A DNA stretch of 64,000 nucleotides from DASZVB01 sp036272055 (lineage in GTDB: Bacteria; Myxococcota_A; Polyangia; Polyangiales; Polyangiaceae), in contig DATAZL010000129.1 in NCBI GenBank assembly GCA_036272055.1, positions 237,863 to 301,862 on the forward strand, read 5' to 3'. This document shows, piece by piece, positions 26,011 to 34,676 of the stretch. The notes under the pieces were generated by a model, which worked only from the letters and a program-made list of their open reading frames with translations, did not search any database and was not told the origin of the DNA. The position numbers and the translations under genes are program-made. Numbering within the stretch: the stretch's first letter is position 1; each line of letters starts with the position of its first letter.

Positions 26011-26406
26011 ATGGCCGAGACGACTTCGATTTACGCCACCGGCAAGCGCAAGACCGCCGTGGCCCGCATCTGGCTCTCGCCCGGCTCCGGCGCGATCAGC
26101 GTCAATGGCAAGCCGGCCGACGAATACTTCGAGCGCCTCACGTCGCGAATGGTCGCGCGTCAGTCCCTCGAGCTGCTCGAGTCCGCCGATCGCTACGACG
26201 TCCGTGCAACCGTCGCCGGCGGCGGACACAGCGCGCAAGCAGAGGCCGTTCGTCACGGCATCACACGCGCGCTCCTCGCAGAAGACCCCGAGCGTCGCCG
26301 CGTGCTGAAGCGCGCGGGCTACATCACCCGTGACGCCCGCAAGAAAGAGCGCAAGAAGTACGGCCAGCCCGGCGCTCGTAAGCGGTTCCAGTACTCGAAG
26401 CGCTAA
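26011..26406 (+). CDS. rpsI: 30S ribosomal protein S9
   Basis: A 131-residue S9. YATGKRKTAVARIW at the N-terminus, GGGHSAQAEAVRHGITRAL in the middle and the basic C-terminal tail ending QYSKR are diagnostic; the tail reaches the P-site tRNA in the ribosome. It is co-transcribed with rplM. It ends 57 bp before uvrB, and the spacer holds a perfect hairpin that covers the uvrB start codon. Confidence 0.97.
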   Translation: MAETTSIYATGKRKTAVARIWLSPGSGAISVNGKPADEYFERLTSRMVARQSLELLESADRYDVRATVAGGGHSAQAEAVRHGITRALLAEDPERRRVLKRAGYITRDARKKERKKYGQPGARKRFQYSKR

Positions 26407-26436
26407 ACGCTCCCAGAAGAGCCTTGCCTTCTGCCG

Positions 26437-26468
26437 TGCATGAGGAACGATTGAACGTTCCTCATGCA
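26437..26468 (+). promoter_or_regulatory. Perfect 13-bp inverted repeat covering the uvrB start codon
   Basis: The left arm TGCATGAGGAACG (26437-26449) and right arm CGTTCCTCATGCA (26456-26468) are exact reverse complements around the loop ATTGAA. The uvrB ATG (26464-26466) lies in the right arm. The left arm carries ATG AGG AAC GAT TGA, a possible 4-codon leader ORF. As RNA it would hide the start codon; as DNA it is a 32-bp operator-like palindrome. It is also the only candidate terminator for rpsI, though without a U-tract. Confidence 0.7.
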
Positions 26469-28566
26469 GTCTCCATTCAAGCTGCGTTCTGACTTCGTCC
26501 CGAGAGGCGATCAACCGGCAGCCATAGCGTCGCTGATGAGCGCCCTCGAAGAGGGCGTGCCAGCGCAGACGCTGCTCGGCATCACCGGCAGCGGCAAGAC
26601 GTTCACCGTCGCGAACGTCATCCAGAAATGGGGCCGTCCGACGCTGATCATCGCGCCGAACAAGACGCTCGCCGCGCAGCTCTACGGCGAAATGCGGGAT
26701 CTCTTCCCGACGAACGCCGTCCACTACTTCGTCAGCTACTACGACTACTACCAGCCCGAAGCGTACATCCCGAGCACCGACACCTTCATCGAGAAGGACG
26801 CGATCATCAACGACCAGATCGATCGCATGCGGCACGCCGCGACGCACGGGCTCCTTTCGCGACCGGACGTCATCATCGTCGCGAGCGTCAGCTGCATCTA
26901 CGGCATCGGCTCCGCCGAGAGCTACAAGGGCCTCCTCATAGAGATCGTGAAAGGCGAGGAGCTCCGGCGAGACGAGCTTCTCAGGCGCCTCGTCGACATT
27001 CAGTACGAGCGCAACGACGTCGACTTCCATCGCGGGACGTTCCGCGTCCGTGGCGACGTAGTGGAGATCTTCCCCGCGTACGAGGAGGCGACCGCGATCC
27101 GCGTCGAGTTCTTCGGTGACGAGGTGGACGCGATCCGTGAGGTCGATCCGATACGCGGAAAAGTGCTGAACTCGCTCGAGAAGTACTCCGTGTTCCCCGG
27201 CTCGCACTACGTGACGCCGAGGCAGCAGCTGAACCGCGCCATCGACGGCATCCGGGAAGAGCTCAAGGTCCGCCTCGGGTTCTTCGACCAGGAAGGGCGC
27301 TTCCTCGAGAAGCAAAGGCTCGAGCAGCGGACTATGTACGACCTCGAGATGCTCGAGCAGATGGGGTTCGTGCAGGGCATCGAGAACTATTCGCGGCATC
27401 TCTCGCAGCGGAACGCGGGCGAGCCGGCGCCGACGCTCATCGACTATTTCCCGAAGGACTTTCTGCTCGTCATCGACGAATCGCACCAGACGGTGCCGCA
27501 GATCGGCGCGATGTACCGCGGGGATCGCTCACGAAAAGAGACGCTGGTGGACTTCGGGTTCCGCATGCCGAGCGCGCTCGACAACCGTCCGCTCAAGTTC
27601 GACGAGTTCGAGACGCACATGCACCGCACTCTCTTCGTGTCGGCCACGCCGAGCGATTACGAGCTGCAGAAGTCCGGCAAGCACATCGTCGAGCAGCTCA
27701 TCCGCCCGACGGGCCTGATCGATCCGGAGATCGAGATTCGCCCCGTGGACGGTCAGGTGGACGACCTGCTCGGCATGATCCGGGAGCGTGTAGCGCTCGG
27801 AGAGCGCATCCTCGTCACGACGCTCACCAAGCGCATGGCCGAGGACCTCACGGAGTACTACGCGGAGCTCGGGGTGCGCGTGCGCTATCTCCACTCCGAC
27901 GTCGAGACGCTCGATCGCATCGAGCTTCTGCGAGCGCTCCGCGCCGGGGACTACGACGTCCTGGTCGGCATCAACCTGCTGCGCGAAGGCCTCGATCTTC
28001 CGGAGGTGAGCCTCGTTGCGATCCTCGACGCGGACAAGGAAGGGTTTCTCCGGAGCCCTCGCTCTCTCATCCAGACCATCGGGCGCGCCGCTCGTAACTC
28101 GCGCGGCAGGGTCATCATGTACGGCGATCGCATCACCGACGCGATGAAGTTCGCCATCAGCGAGACCGATCGTCGCCGGGCGATCCAGAAGGCGTACAAC
28201 ATCGAGCACGGCATCACGCCGGAGACGATCAAGCGCGCGATCCTCGACATCAACCCTGCGAGCGGTCAGAGCGACTACTACGCCGTGCCGCGCGGCGGGA
28301 AGGGCACCACCACGACGTCGAAGTCCGCCACCCAGGGGAGCGAAGAAGAGCGCTTCGAGCGGCTCGAGGCGGTCCGGCAAGAGATGTTCGCCGCGGCGGA
28401 AGGGCTCGACTTCGAGCGTGCAGCGCGCCTGCGTGACGAGCTCCGTCGTCTGCAAGGCGACGGCCCTTCCGGACTCGAAGGGTCGTCGCGCGATTCACGT
28501 TCGAGCTCGCGCCCGTCGGCGAAGCCCAAGGCGCGTCGCGCGAGCGGCCGCCCCGGGCGGCGCTGA
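26464..28566 (+). CDS. uvrB: UvrABC excision nuclease subunit B
   Basis: A 700-residue UvrB. Walker A is GITGSGKTFTVAN, the damage-probing beta-hairpin is around YYDYYQPEAYIP, the Walker B region is VIDESHQT, and the helicase C-terminal motif is QTIGRAARNSRGRVIMY. The C-terminal UVR domain (FERLEAVRQEMFAAAEGLDFERAARLRDEL region) binds UvrC/UvrA, followed by a Ser/Arg-rich tail. It verifies lesions in nucleotide excision repair. No Shine-Dalgarno lies at normal distance from the ATG, which sits inside a hairpin arm, so initiation may be regulated. The start is nevertheless fixed by the conserved QSPFKLRSDFVPRGDQPAAI opening. Confidence 0.97.
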   Translation: MQSPFKLRSDFVPRGDQPAAIASLMSALEEGVPAQTLLGITGSGKTFTVANVIQKWGRPTLIIAPNKTLAAQLYGEMRDLFPTNAVHYFVSYYDYYQPEAYIPSTDTFIEKDAIINDQIDRMRHAATHGLLSRPDVIIVASVSCIYGIGSAESYKGLLIEIVKGEELRRDELLRRLVDIQYERNDVDFHRGTFRVRGDVVEIFPAYEEATAIRVEFFGDEVDAIREVDPIRGKVLNSLEKYSVFPGSHYVTPRQQLNRAIDGIREELKVRLGFFDQEGRFLEKQRLEQRTMYDLEMLEQMGFVQGIENYSRHLSQRNAGEPAPTLIDYFPKDFLLVIDESHQTVPQIGAMYRGDRSRKETLVDFGFRMPSALDNRPLKFDEFETHMHRTLFVSATPSDYELQKSGKHIVEQLIRPTGLIDPEIEIRPVDGQVDDLLGMIRERVALGERILVTTLTKRMAEDLTEYYAELGVRVRYLHSDVETLDRIELLRALRAGDYDVLVGINLLREGLDLPEVSLVAILDADKEGFLRSPRSLIQTIGRAARNSRGRVIMYGDRITDAMKFAISETDRRRAIQKAYNIEHGITPETIKRAILDINPASGQSDYYAVPRGGKGTTTTSKSATQGSEEERFERLEAVRQEMFAAAEGLDFERAARLRDELRRLQGDGPSGLEGSSRDSRSSSRPSAKPKARRASGRPGRR

Positions 28567-28572
28567 CGCGAC

Positions 28573-29985
28573 TCAGCCGCGCATCGGCCACACGGGATGC
28601 GCGGGGCGTTCGCGCTCGAACGCGCGGGCGAGCCCGAGGAGCAGATCCTCGCGGTGATGCGGGCCGACGATCTGGAGGCCCACCGGAAGGCCAGCGCGTG
28701 ACGTTCCGGCGCGGACGGTCACCGCGGGGTTCCACGACAGATTGAACGGGATGGTGAACGACGCGACGCTCGCCGTGATCTGCGGCCTGCCCTCCGTCTC
28801 GCTCGGGAACGGGCCGCGCGCCGGCGGCGGATCGTACGGCACCGTGGGCGTGATGAGCACGTCGTAGTCGGTGAACGTCCGCGCGCACCACGCGACGACC
28901 TCGGCGCGCTTCCGCGCTATCTCCGACCACATCGTCTGGCTCATCGACTCGACGTAGCGCAGCGTCTCGAGCAATCCACGGGTGAGTTCCCCGTCGCGCT
29001 CTGGACGGAGCTTGGCGAGCTTCGCGCCGACCTCGAACACCGTGAGGAGTCCCCACTCGCCACCCATCTCCGTCGGTCCGCCCGCGACCCGACTGACGGA
29101 GTGACCAAGCTTCTCGAACACGCGCACGCCCTCCTCGACGAGGGTGGCGACGTCGGACTGGACCACTGCGTAACCCAGGTCCGGCGAGTATCCGATGCGG
29201 AGCTTCGTCGGTGACGCGGCGCGCACCACGTCGAGATACGACCGCTCGGGGCGCGGCAGGCTTCGCGGATCTTTCGCGTCGTGACCGGCAACGACGTCCA
29301 GGAAGAGTGCCGCGTCTTCCACCGTCTTGGTGAGCGGGCCGTAGACCACCGTCGCGCCGTGCTCCCAGAACGAGGAGGGTCCTGTGGGAACGCGTCCAAA
29401 GGATGGCTTGAGTCCGACGGCGCCGACGAAGCTCGCCGGAATGCGGATGGAGCCGCCTCCGTCGCTCGCTGTAACGAGCGGTAGCATCTCGCTCGCCAGC
29501 GCCGCGGCGGAGCCGCCGCTCGAGCCTCCTGGAGTTCGCGTCCCGTCCCAGGGCGAGCGTGTCTCGCCGAAGAGCAGGTTCTTCGTGATGGCGTTGCTGC
29601 CGAACTCGGGCGTGTTCGTCTTGCCGTAGACGATGGCGCCCGCTGCGCGCAGTCGCGCAACCTGGGTAGAATCCGACTCGGCGGTAGCTCCGCGAAATAG
29701 AACGGAGCCGTGTGTCGTGGGAAGACCCGCGGCGTCTTCCAGATCCTTCACGCCCAGCGGAATCCCTTCGAGACGTCGTCCTTCTCCCGACGAAATCCGT
29801 CGTTCCGCCGTCTTCGCGTCGGTCATGAGCGCCTCGCGATCGCGCTCGGCGACGATCGCGTTGAGCTCCGGATTGCGCTCGTCGACGGCGGCAAAAATTT
29901 CCGTCATCAGCTCGACGGGGCTGCCTTTTCTTGCCTGGAGTAGCGCGGTCAGTTCGACCAAGGACAACGACAGGAGCGAACTCAT
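28573..29985 (-). CDS. Amidase (amidase-signature family)
   Basis: A 470-residue amidase-signature hydrolase. The Ser-cisSer-Lys triad is visible: Lys in GVKDLEDAAG, cis-Ser in GGSSGGSAAALAS and the nucleophile Ser in DGGGSIRIPASF. The family cleaves amides from indoleacetamide to peptides, and a GatA role is possible in sequence type but unlikely, as no gatB or gatC is nearby. The frame extends to 30036, but ATG at 29985 begins a natural helical N-terminus. It converges on uvrB with a 6-bp gap. Confidence 0.85.
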   Translation of the reverse strand: MSSLLSLSLVELTALLQARKGSPVELMTEIFAAVDERNPELNAIVAERDREALMTDAKTAERRISSGEGRRLEGIPLGVKDLEDAAGLPTTHGSVLFRGATAESDSTQVARLRAAGAIVYGKTNTPEFGSNAITKNLLFGETRSPWDGTRTPGGSSGGSAAALASEMLPLVTASDGGGSIRIPASFVGAVGLKPSFGRVPTGPSSFWEHGATVVYGPLTKTVEDAALFLDVVAGHDAKDPRSLPRPERSYLDVVRAASPTKLRIGYSPDLGYAVVQSDVATLVEEGVRVFEKLGHSVSRVAGGPTEMGGEWGLLTVFEVGAKLAKLRPERDGELTRGLLETLRYVESMSQTMWSEIARKRAEVVAWCARTFTDYDVLITPTVPYDPPPARGPFPSETEGRPQITASVASFTIPFNLSWNPAVTVRAGTSRAGLPVGLQIVGPHHREDLLLGLARAFERERPAHPVWPMRG

Positions 29986-30080
29986 GTTGCCGCCATCATA
30001 CAGGTCAGTGCACGCGCCGCCGAGGCAGCTCGGCAACCGGGCGGGTCATATTGAGCGCTCGGGGTATGCGCCATCGTACG

Positions 30081-30104
30081 TGTGTGGGTCACGTCACCCG
30101 CACA
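30081..30104. promoter_or_regulatory. Operator-like palindrome upstream of the vWA lipoprotein gene
   Basis: TGTGTGGGT (30081-30089) and ACCCGCACA (30096-30104) match at 8 of 9 positions around a 6-bp spacer, in the divergent spacer between the amidase and vWA genes. The size suits a dimeric repressor or activator. No regulator gene is next to it. Confidence 0.35.
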
Positions 30105-30215
30105 TGTCGAATCTCTCGGGATGAGCGCCGTATGCCCGAGAAATTGCTTGCGAGTAGATACGAAGTTGCGATGCTAAAAGTCTCGCGCGGCCTTCACCCC
30201 GCGAACGCGAGGAAC

Positions 30216-31481
30216 ATGATCACCCGTGGGTTAAGCTTACTTGCGTGCGCGTGCGCACTTCTCGGCTGTAGCAGCAGCACCAACACCGGCAACGGAGACG
30301 GCGCGGGAGCGTCCTCTTCGTCGGCGGGCAACGGCAGCGGAGCCTCCGCGAGCGGCTCCGGCGCCGCGTCGTCCGGCACCGGCAACATGCCCGGCGTCAT
30401 CTTCGGCGGCAGCGGCGGCGCGGGCAACGACGTCGGCGGCGGCGCCTCGTCGGGAGGGGACACCGCGACCGGCATCTGCGGCAGCAGTGATCTCTCCGGC
30501 TGCGTCGGGGATCGCTACGCGGGTGAACAGATCCCGCTCGATATCTACGTCATGTTCGACGTCTCGTGCTCGATGTCGTGCCCCGCGGAAGAGACCGGGC
30601 CCGGCCTCTGCTGCATGGGCGGGCCGAACCCGCGCATCGATCAGGTGCGGACCGCCGTCACGTCGTTCCTGAACGATCCGTCGAGCGCCGGGCTCGGGGT
30701 CGGCATCGGCTACTTCGGCTTCATGCAGGGCGGGCAGACGTCGTGCGATCCGTCGAAGTACTCGTCGCCGTCGGTGCCCATCGGCTCGCTACCGGGCAAC
30801 ACCGCCGCGCTCACCGCGTCGCTGAGCGCAGCGCGACCGACGGGTGAGACGCCGACCGGCGCCGCCATCCGCGGAGCGTGCACGTATGCGTCGCAGTGGC
30901 AGGCGATGAACAGCGGCCACAAGACCGTGGTGCTCCTCGTGACGGACGGTTTCCCCGAAGCGCCGACCACCTCGGCGAACGGCGGCTGCACGCCCACCAT
31001 CGCCGACGCCGTCCAGGCGGCGACGACGTGCGCGAGCCACTCTCCGACGCTGCCGGTCTACGTCGTGGGCGTCGGCATGCAGCTCACGAACCTGAGCGAC
31101 ATCGCCGCTGCCGGCGGCACGAAGACGCCGTTCCTCGTCGGCGGCGCCGACATCACGCAGCAGATCGTCGACGCGCTGAACCAGATCCGCGCGCTCGCGC
31201 AGATCCCCTGCCACATCAAGCTTCCCCCGCCGCCCGCCGGCACGACGCTGAAGCTCGATCAGGTCAACGTCGGTTCTTGCCAGTCGAACAACCAGGGTCA
31301 GATCTTCACCAACGTCCCGCAGATGAGCGGGTGCGACGCGAAGAGCGGCGGCTGGTACTACGACGACCCGAACGCCCCACAGCAGATCATCCTCTGCGGG
31401 CCCACGTGTGACGCCGTGAACGTTCCCGGTGTCTCGCTCTTCGCATCCGTCGGATGCCAAACCCAGACGGTCGTACGATGA
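30216..31481 (+). CDS. von Willebrand factor A domain lipoprotein
   Basis: A 421-residue lipoprotein. The signal peptide ends in LLGC (Cys18), a Gly/Ser/Ala linker runs to about residue 85, and the vWA domain starts at IYVMFDVSCSMSC, whose DxSxS is the metal-ion-dependent adhesion motif. TGETPTGAAIRGA and VLLVTDGFPEA are further vWA markers. An added Cys-rich C-terminal part (about 320-421) is specific to this type. It probably mediates protein-protein contact at the cell surface. ATG at 30216 has GAGGA five bases upstream. Its stop overlaps the next lipoprotein start (ATGA). Confidence 0.85.
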   Translation: MITRGLSLLACACALLGCSSSTNTGNGDGAGASSSSAGNGSGASASGSGAASSGTGNMPGVIFGGSGGAGNDVGGGASSGGDTATGICGSSDLSGCVGDRYAGEQIPLDIYVMFDVSCSMSCPAEETGPGLCCMGGPNPRIDQVRTAVTSFLNDPSSAGLGVGIGYFGFMQGGQTSCDPSKYSSPSVPIGSLPGNTAALTASLSAARPTGETPTGAAIRGACTYASQWQAMNSGHKTVVLLVTDGFPEAPTTSANGGCTPTIADAVQAATTCASHSPTLPVYVVGVGMQLTNLSDIAAAGGTKTPFLVGGADITQQIVDALNQIRALAQIPCHIKLPPPPAGTTLKLDQVNVGSCQSNNQGQIFTNVPQMSGCDAKSGGWYYDDPNAPQQIILCGPTCDAVNVPGVSLFASVGCQTQTVVR

Positions 31482-32197
31482 AATCGTCCAAGCTCTCGAG
31501 TTCGCTGCTCGTGGCGTCCACGCTCGCGTTCGTCATGCTCCCCGTCGCGTGCGGGTCGGATAGCAACGGCAACTCCGACGAAGCCACGGGCGGCGAAGGC
31601 GGCGCCTTCGGCGGAAGCAGCGGCGCTGGCGCCACACCAGGCGGCGGCCGCGGCGGCGTCACCGGCACCGCCGTGGGCGGCCGGCGCAACGGGCGTGGCG
31701 GCACGACGGCCACCGGCGGCAGGAACACCGGGCGCGGCGGTTCCGTCTTCGGTGATCCGGTCCCGGCACCGTCGATGTCGCTGCCCACCGGGTTCCAGGC
31801 CTGCGAAGCGGCGTTCTGTCCGCCGGTGGGCGCCGGCACGGCGTGCTGCGTGGCCGCGAATGGTCCGTGCGGTGCCGACACCGGCAGCGGCTGCACGGCA
31901 GCGGCGCAGCAGGGCGGCGGCGGCGGCGGTCGTCAGGGTCGCGGCGGAGTCACCGGCGCGGGCGGCACGCCGATGGGCACCGGCGCGGGCGGCATGTTCG
32001 GCCGCGGCGGCAGGGGCAACCGCGGTGACGGCGGCGCACCCTCCATGGGCGGCGCCACGAACATCGGCGGCACCATGGCGATGGGCGGCGCAATGAACGC
32101 CGGCGGCAGCACGGCCAGCGCGGGCACGGCGAACGCGGGCGGTGCAGCGGGCGCCGGTGGCGACGCGAACACCGGCGGCGCGGACGCGGGTCCGTAG
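31478..32197 (+). CDS. Gly-rich lipoprotein coupled to the vWA protein
   Basis: A 239-residue secreted protein of low complexity. The signal peptide ends in LPVAC, a weak lipobox (Pro at -3). A short Cys-bearing core (FQACEAAFCPPVGAGTACC, then CGADTGSGC) lies between two Gly-rich tracts (GGRRNGRGGTTATGG; GGAMNAGGSTASAGTANAGG). No enzyme domain is visible. The ATG overlaps the vWA stop codon by four bases, so both are made from one message and may form a surface pair. Confidence 0.7.
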   Translation: MKSSKLSSSLLVASTLAFVMLPVACGSDSNGNSDEATGGEGGAFGGSSGAGATPGGGRGGVTGTAVGGRRNGRGGTTATGGRNTGRGGSVFGDPVPAPSMSLPTGFQACEAAFCPPVGAGTACCVAANGPCGADTGSGCTAAAQQGGGGGGRQGRGGVTGAGGTPMGTGAGGMFGRGGRGNRGDGGAPSMGGATNIGGTMAMGGAMNAGGSTASAGTANAGGAAGAGGDANTGGADAGP

Positions 32198-32218
32198 GAG
32201 CGGTCGGGCAAGGCGCGA

Positions 32219-32235
32219 CGGACGCCTGGCGTCCG
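32219..32235. terminator. Short GC hairpin between convergent genes
   Basis: CGGACGC-CTG-GCGTCCG forms a 7-bp stem with a 3-nt loop 22 bp after the Gly-rich lipoprotein stop and 12 bp before the end of the convergent zinc-ribbon gene. It has no T-tract, so termination is only likely. Confidence 0.35.
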
Positions 32236-32246
32236 CTCGGCGCGAC

Positions 32247-32567
32247 TCAGTTGAGCAGCGGGAGCCGGAAGAAGAGCGACCGCTGCGAGCCGCAGCGACG
32301 ACACCGGAGTCGCGCCTCGCGGAGGCGCGCGCCGTGCGGGCCCGTCACTGCGGCGTGCTCCTCGACGGCGTGCTGACCGTCGCAGCGCGGGCAGGGCATG
32401 CCGGTCGCGTGCGTCTCCACGACGGAGGCGGACGGCGCCTCGATGGGCAACTCCGGACTCCCGCCCGGCGAGAGCCGGAAGAGCTTCTCGCGGTCGCGAG
32501 AGAGCCGCGACGCGGCCCGCTCCCCTTCTCGCCGCTCCGTTCGCGCGCGCTTCGGCTTCTGCGCCAT
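32247..32567 (-). CDS. Small zinc-ribbon-like protein
   Basis: A 106-residue basic protein. A disordered N-terminus (KPKRARTERREGERAAS) leads to CPRCDGQHAVEEHAAV and LRCRRCGSQRSLFFRL, two CxxC pairs about 30 residues apart that should bind one zinc. No known family name comes to mind; nucleic-acid or protein binding is inferred. It lies 12 bp downstream of the mannose-1-phosphate guanylyltransferase gene on the same strand. Confidence 0.65.
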   Translation of the reverse strand: MAQKPKRARTERREGERAASRLSRDREKLFRLSPGGSPELPIEAPSASVVETHATGMPCPRCDGQHAVEEHAAVTGPHGARLREARLRCRRCGSQRSLFFRLPLLN

Positions 32568-32579
32568 CGGCGGAGCTGC

Positions 32580-33665
32580 TCAGAGCTTGTCCTTCGCGCC
32601 CTTCCGCTGGAGCTCCTCGACGACCTTGCGCACGTCCTGCGCGCGGTCACGGGAGATCACGAGGAGCGCGTCGTCGGTCTCGATGACGCACACGTCCTTC
32701 ATGCCGACCAGGGCGATTGCCTTGCGCGTCTTGCCGAGGTCGCGGACGAGTGAGCCCTCGGAGTCGATCAGGACGGCGCCGTCGTCGGCGACGTTGTCGT
32801 GAGCGTCTTTCTTGCCGAGCTCCCACGCGGCCAGCCAGCTCCCGACGTCGCTCCAGCCGAACTCGGCGGGGACGACGTGGAGGAGCGGCACCTTCTCCAT
32901 CACGCCGTAGTCGATGCTGATGTTCGGCAAGGTCGGGAAGACGGCCTTCGTCTCCGTGGCCTCTGCGTCGGCGCCGCGCGTCGCCGCTGCCTCGATCTTG
33001 GCGAGGCCGCCGGCGAGCTCCGGCATGAACTCGGCGATGGCGTTCATCATCACGGATGCGCGGAAGAAGAACATCCCGCTGTTCCAGAAGTAACGGCCGC
33101 TCCGCATGTACTCCTCTGCGCGGACGCGATCGGGCTTCTCGACGAAGCGCACGGCGCGCCGCACGCCGGGAGATATCTCGTCGGTCGCCTCGATGTGGCC
33201 GAAGCCCGTCTCGGGCCGGCTGACGGCGATGCCGATCGTCGTGATCGGCCCGCTCTCGGCGGAGCGCACGGCGCGGGTGACCGCGTCCCTGAACGCGACC
33301 TCGTCGCGCACGTGATGATCGCTCGGGAGCGCCATGATGATGGCCGACGGATCGTTCCGCGCTGCGATCGCGGTACCCCAACCGATGCACGGCGCCGTGT
33401 TGCGGGGCACCGGCTCGGCCAGCACCTTGATGCCGGGGAACGCCGACACGGCCTCCCGGGTCGCGGCGAGCAGGTGCTCACCGGTGACGATCAGGATGCG
33501 TTCGGGAGGGCAGAGCGGCTCGATGCGGCGGATGGTGCTGACGAGCAAGCTGTCGTCCGACCCGGGGGCGATCGGCAAGAGCTGTTTCGGTCGTAGCTTG
33601 CGGGAAGCGGGCCAGAAGCGGGTGCCGCTGCCACCCGCCATGATGAGTGCGTATAGGTGATCCAT
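32580..33665 (-). CDS. manC: Mannose-1-phosphate guanylyltransferase
   Basis: A 361-residue nucleotidyltransferase. The signature is MAGGSGTRFWPASRKLRPKQ at the N-terminus, with VPRNTAPCIGWG, LPSDHHV, GFGHIEA and RFVEKPD following, then the GVMEKVPLLHVVPAEFGWSDVGSW block specific to GDP-mannose pyrophosphorylases. It makes GDP-mannose from GTP and mannose-1-phosphate for polysaccharide and LPS assembly. It has no type II phosphomannose isomerase domain, so isomerase activity must come from another gene. ATG at 33665 has CGGAG upstream. Confidence 0.92.
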   Translation of the reverse strand: MDHLYALIMAGGSGTRFWPASRKLRPKQLLPIAPGSDDSLLVSTIRRIEPLCPPERILIVTGEHLLAATREAVSAFPGIKVLAEPVPRNTAPCIGWGTAIAARNDPSAIIMALPSDHHVRDEVAFRDAVTRAVRSAESGPITTIGIAVSRPETGFGHIEATDEISPGVRRAVRFVEKPDRVRAEEYMRSGRYFWNSGMFFFRASVMMNAIAEFMPELAGGLAKIEAAATRGADAEATETKAVFPTLPNISIDYGVMEKVPLLHVVPAEFGWSDVGSWLAAWELGKKDAHDNVADDGAVLIDSEGSLVRDLGKTRKAIALVGMKDVCVIETDDALLVISRDRAQDVRKVVEELQRKGAKDKL

Positions 33666-33708
33666 GGGCTCCGTGTCCGAGTTCCTCGGACGGTACCACG
33701 CGCACCGA

Positions 33709-34110
33709 TCAATGCAGAGTGTGGTCGGTGACCATATTGGGTCGCGGAAAGACGTCGCCTTCCGTGGGCGAGAACGGCGTGTCGGACGCGGTCACACGCC
33801 CCACCTCGGCCGCCATCGCGCCGGTCAGCGTGAGGTGCCACATCTTCAGGCTCGCGGCGGCGAAGAACAGGGGATGCTCGGCGGCGAGCGACGAATCGTC
33901 CCCCGCGAGCTTTCGGGCCATCAGCGGCGGGGTGAACGCAACGACGGGCGCGAGCAAGAGAAGCAACGCGCGGCGAGTGAACAGGAACGCCGTTGCGGTG
34001 GCGAGCCCGGCGCTCATGGCGACGAACGAGAGCCTACGGAGGCTCGGCGCGGCGTGAGCTCTGACGAACGTCGCCCAGTACTCGTCGAAGGTCGCACCGT
34101 CCGTCGTCAT
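33709..34110 (-). CDS. DUF962/Mpo1-like membrane protein
   Basis: A 133-residue protein. The start FDEYWATFVRAHAAPSLRRL and central hydrophobic segments (AGLATATAFLF, ALLLLLAPVVAFTPPLMA), then HPLFFAAASLKMW, match the DUF962 pattern; yeast Mpo1 in that family is an alpha-oxidation dioxygenase of 2-hydroxy fatty acids. The bacterial role is unknown and the match is by eye. The ATG shares one base with the stop of the TlpA-like gene (TGATG), so it is the third gene of a coupled kinase-TlpA-DUF962 unit. Confidence 0.6.
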   Translation of the reverse strand: MTTDGATFDEYWATFVRAHAAPSLRRLSFVAMSAGLATATAFLFTRRALLLLLAPVVAFTPPLMARKLAGDDSSLAAEHPLFFAAASLKMWHLTLTGAMAAEVGRVTASDTPFSPTEGDVFPRPNMVTDHTLH

Positions 34111-34676
34111 CAGGAGCCTTCCACCTTTTCGGCTTCGGCGATGAGCTCCTCGAGCTCGTCCTCGTGAACCATCCGCGGGCGCACGGCGGAGACGACTCCG
34201 GTCTTGTCGATCACGACCAGCGTCGGGAGCTCACGTACCTGAAACGCGTTTGCAACGTGATCGCCGTCGTCGAAGATCGTCGCGTAGCCGAGCTGGTGGC
34301 TCGTCGCGAACTCGACGGCGCGAGGCCAGTCGTCGTCGCTCGTGGTGACGCCGAGGACGACGACGCCCTTGCCCTCGTGGTGGCGCGCGACCCGATCGAC
34401 GATCGGCACCTCGGCGCGACACGGCGCGCACCAGCTCGCCCAGAAGTCGAGCACCACGACCTTGCCGCGCAGATCGGAGAGGCTCACGCGACTGCCCGGC
34501 TCTCCCCCCGACATGACCGGCAGGGTGAACCCCGCCGCCGGTAGTCCGACGAGCTTCGACCGCTGCGTCTTGAAGAGCGGGAGGATCGCGTAACCGAGCA
34601 CCATCGACAGCGCGAGCACGCTGCCGATCACGACGGTCGCCTGGCTCGCCGTCGCAGTTTTTCCGCTTTCGCTCAT
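34110..34676 (-). CDS. TlpA-like membrane-anchored thioredoxin
   Basis: A 188-residue thioredoxin-fold protein. One membrane segment (about 13-34) anchors the domain in the periplasm. The active site is WCAPC (Cys83, Cys86), preceded by LRGKVVVLDFWAS, with the cis-Pro in LPTLVVID. TlpA/ResA-type proteins reduce disulfides of apocytochromes or metallochaperones. The ATG overlaps the histidine-kinase stop by four bases (ATGA). Confidence 0.85.
   Translation of the reverse strand: MSESGKTATASQATVVIGSVLALSMVLGYAILPLFKTQRSKLVGLPAAGFTLPVMSGGEPGSRVSLSDLRGKVVVLDFWASWCAPCRAEVPIVDRVARHHEGKGVVVLGVTTSDDDWPRAVEFATSHQLGYATIFDDGDHVANAFQVRELPTLVVIDKTGVVSAVRPRMVHEDELEELIAEAEKVEGS

Noticed and set aside
26437..26468. 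A known LexA box before uvrB.
   Set aside because: GAAC and GTTC are present but not at the spacing of the Bacillus type, and neither the E. coli CTGT-N8-ACAG nor the alphaproteobacterial direct repeat fits.
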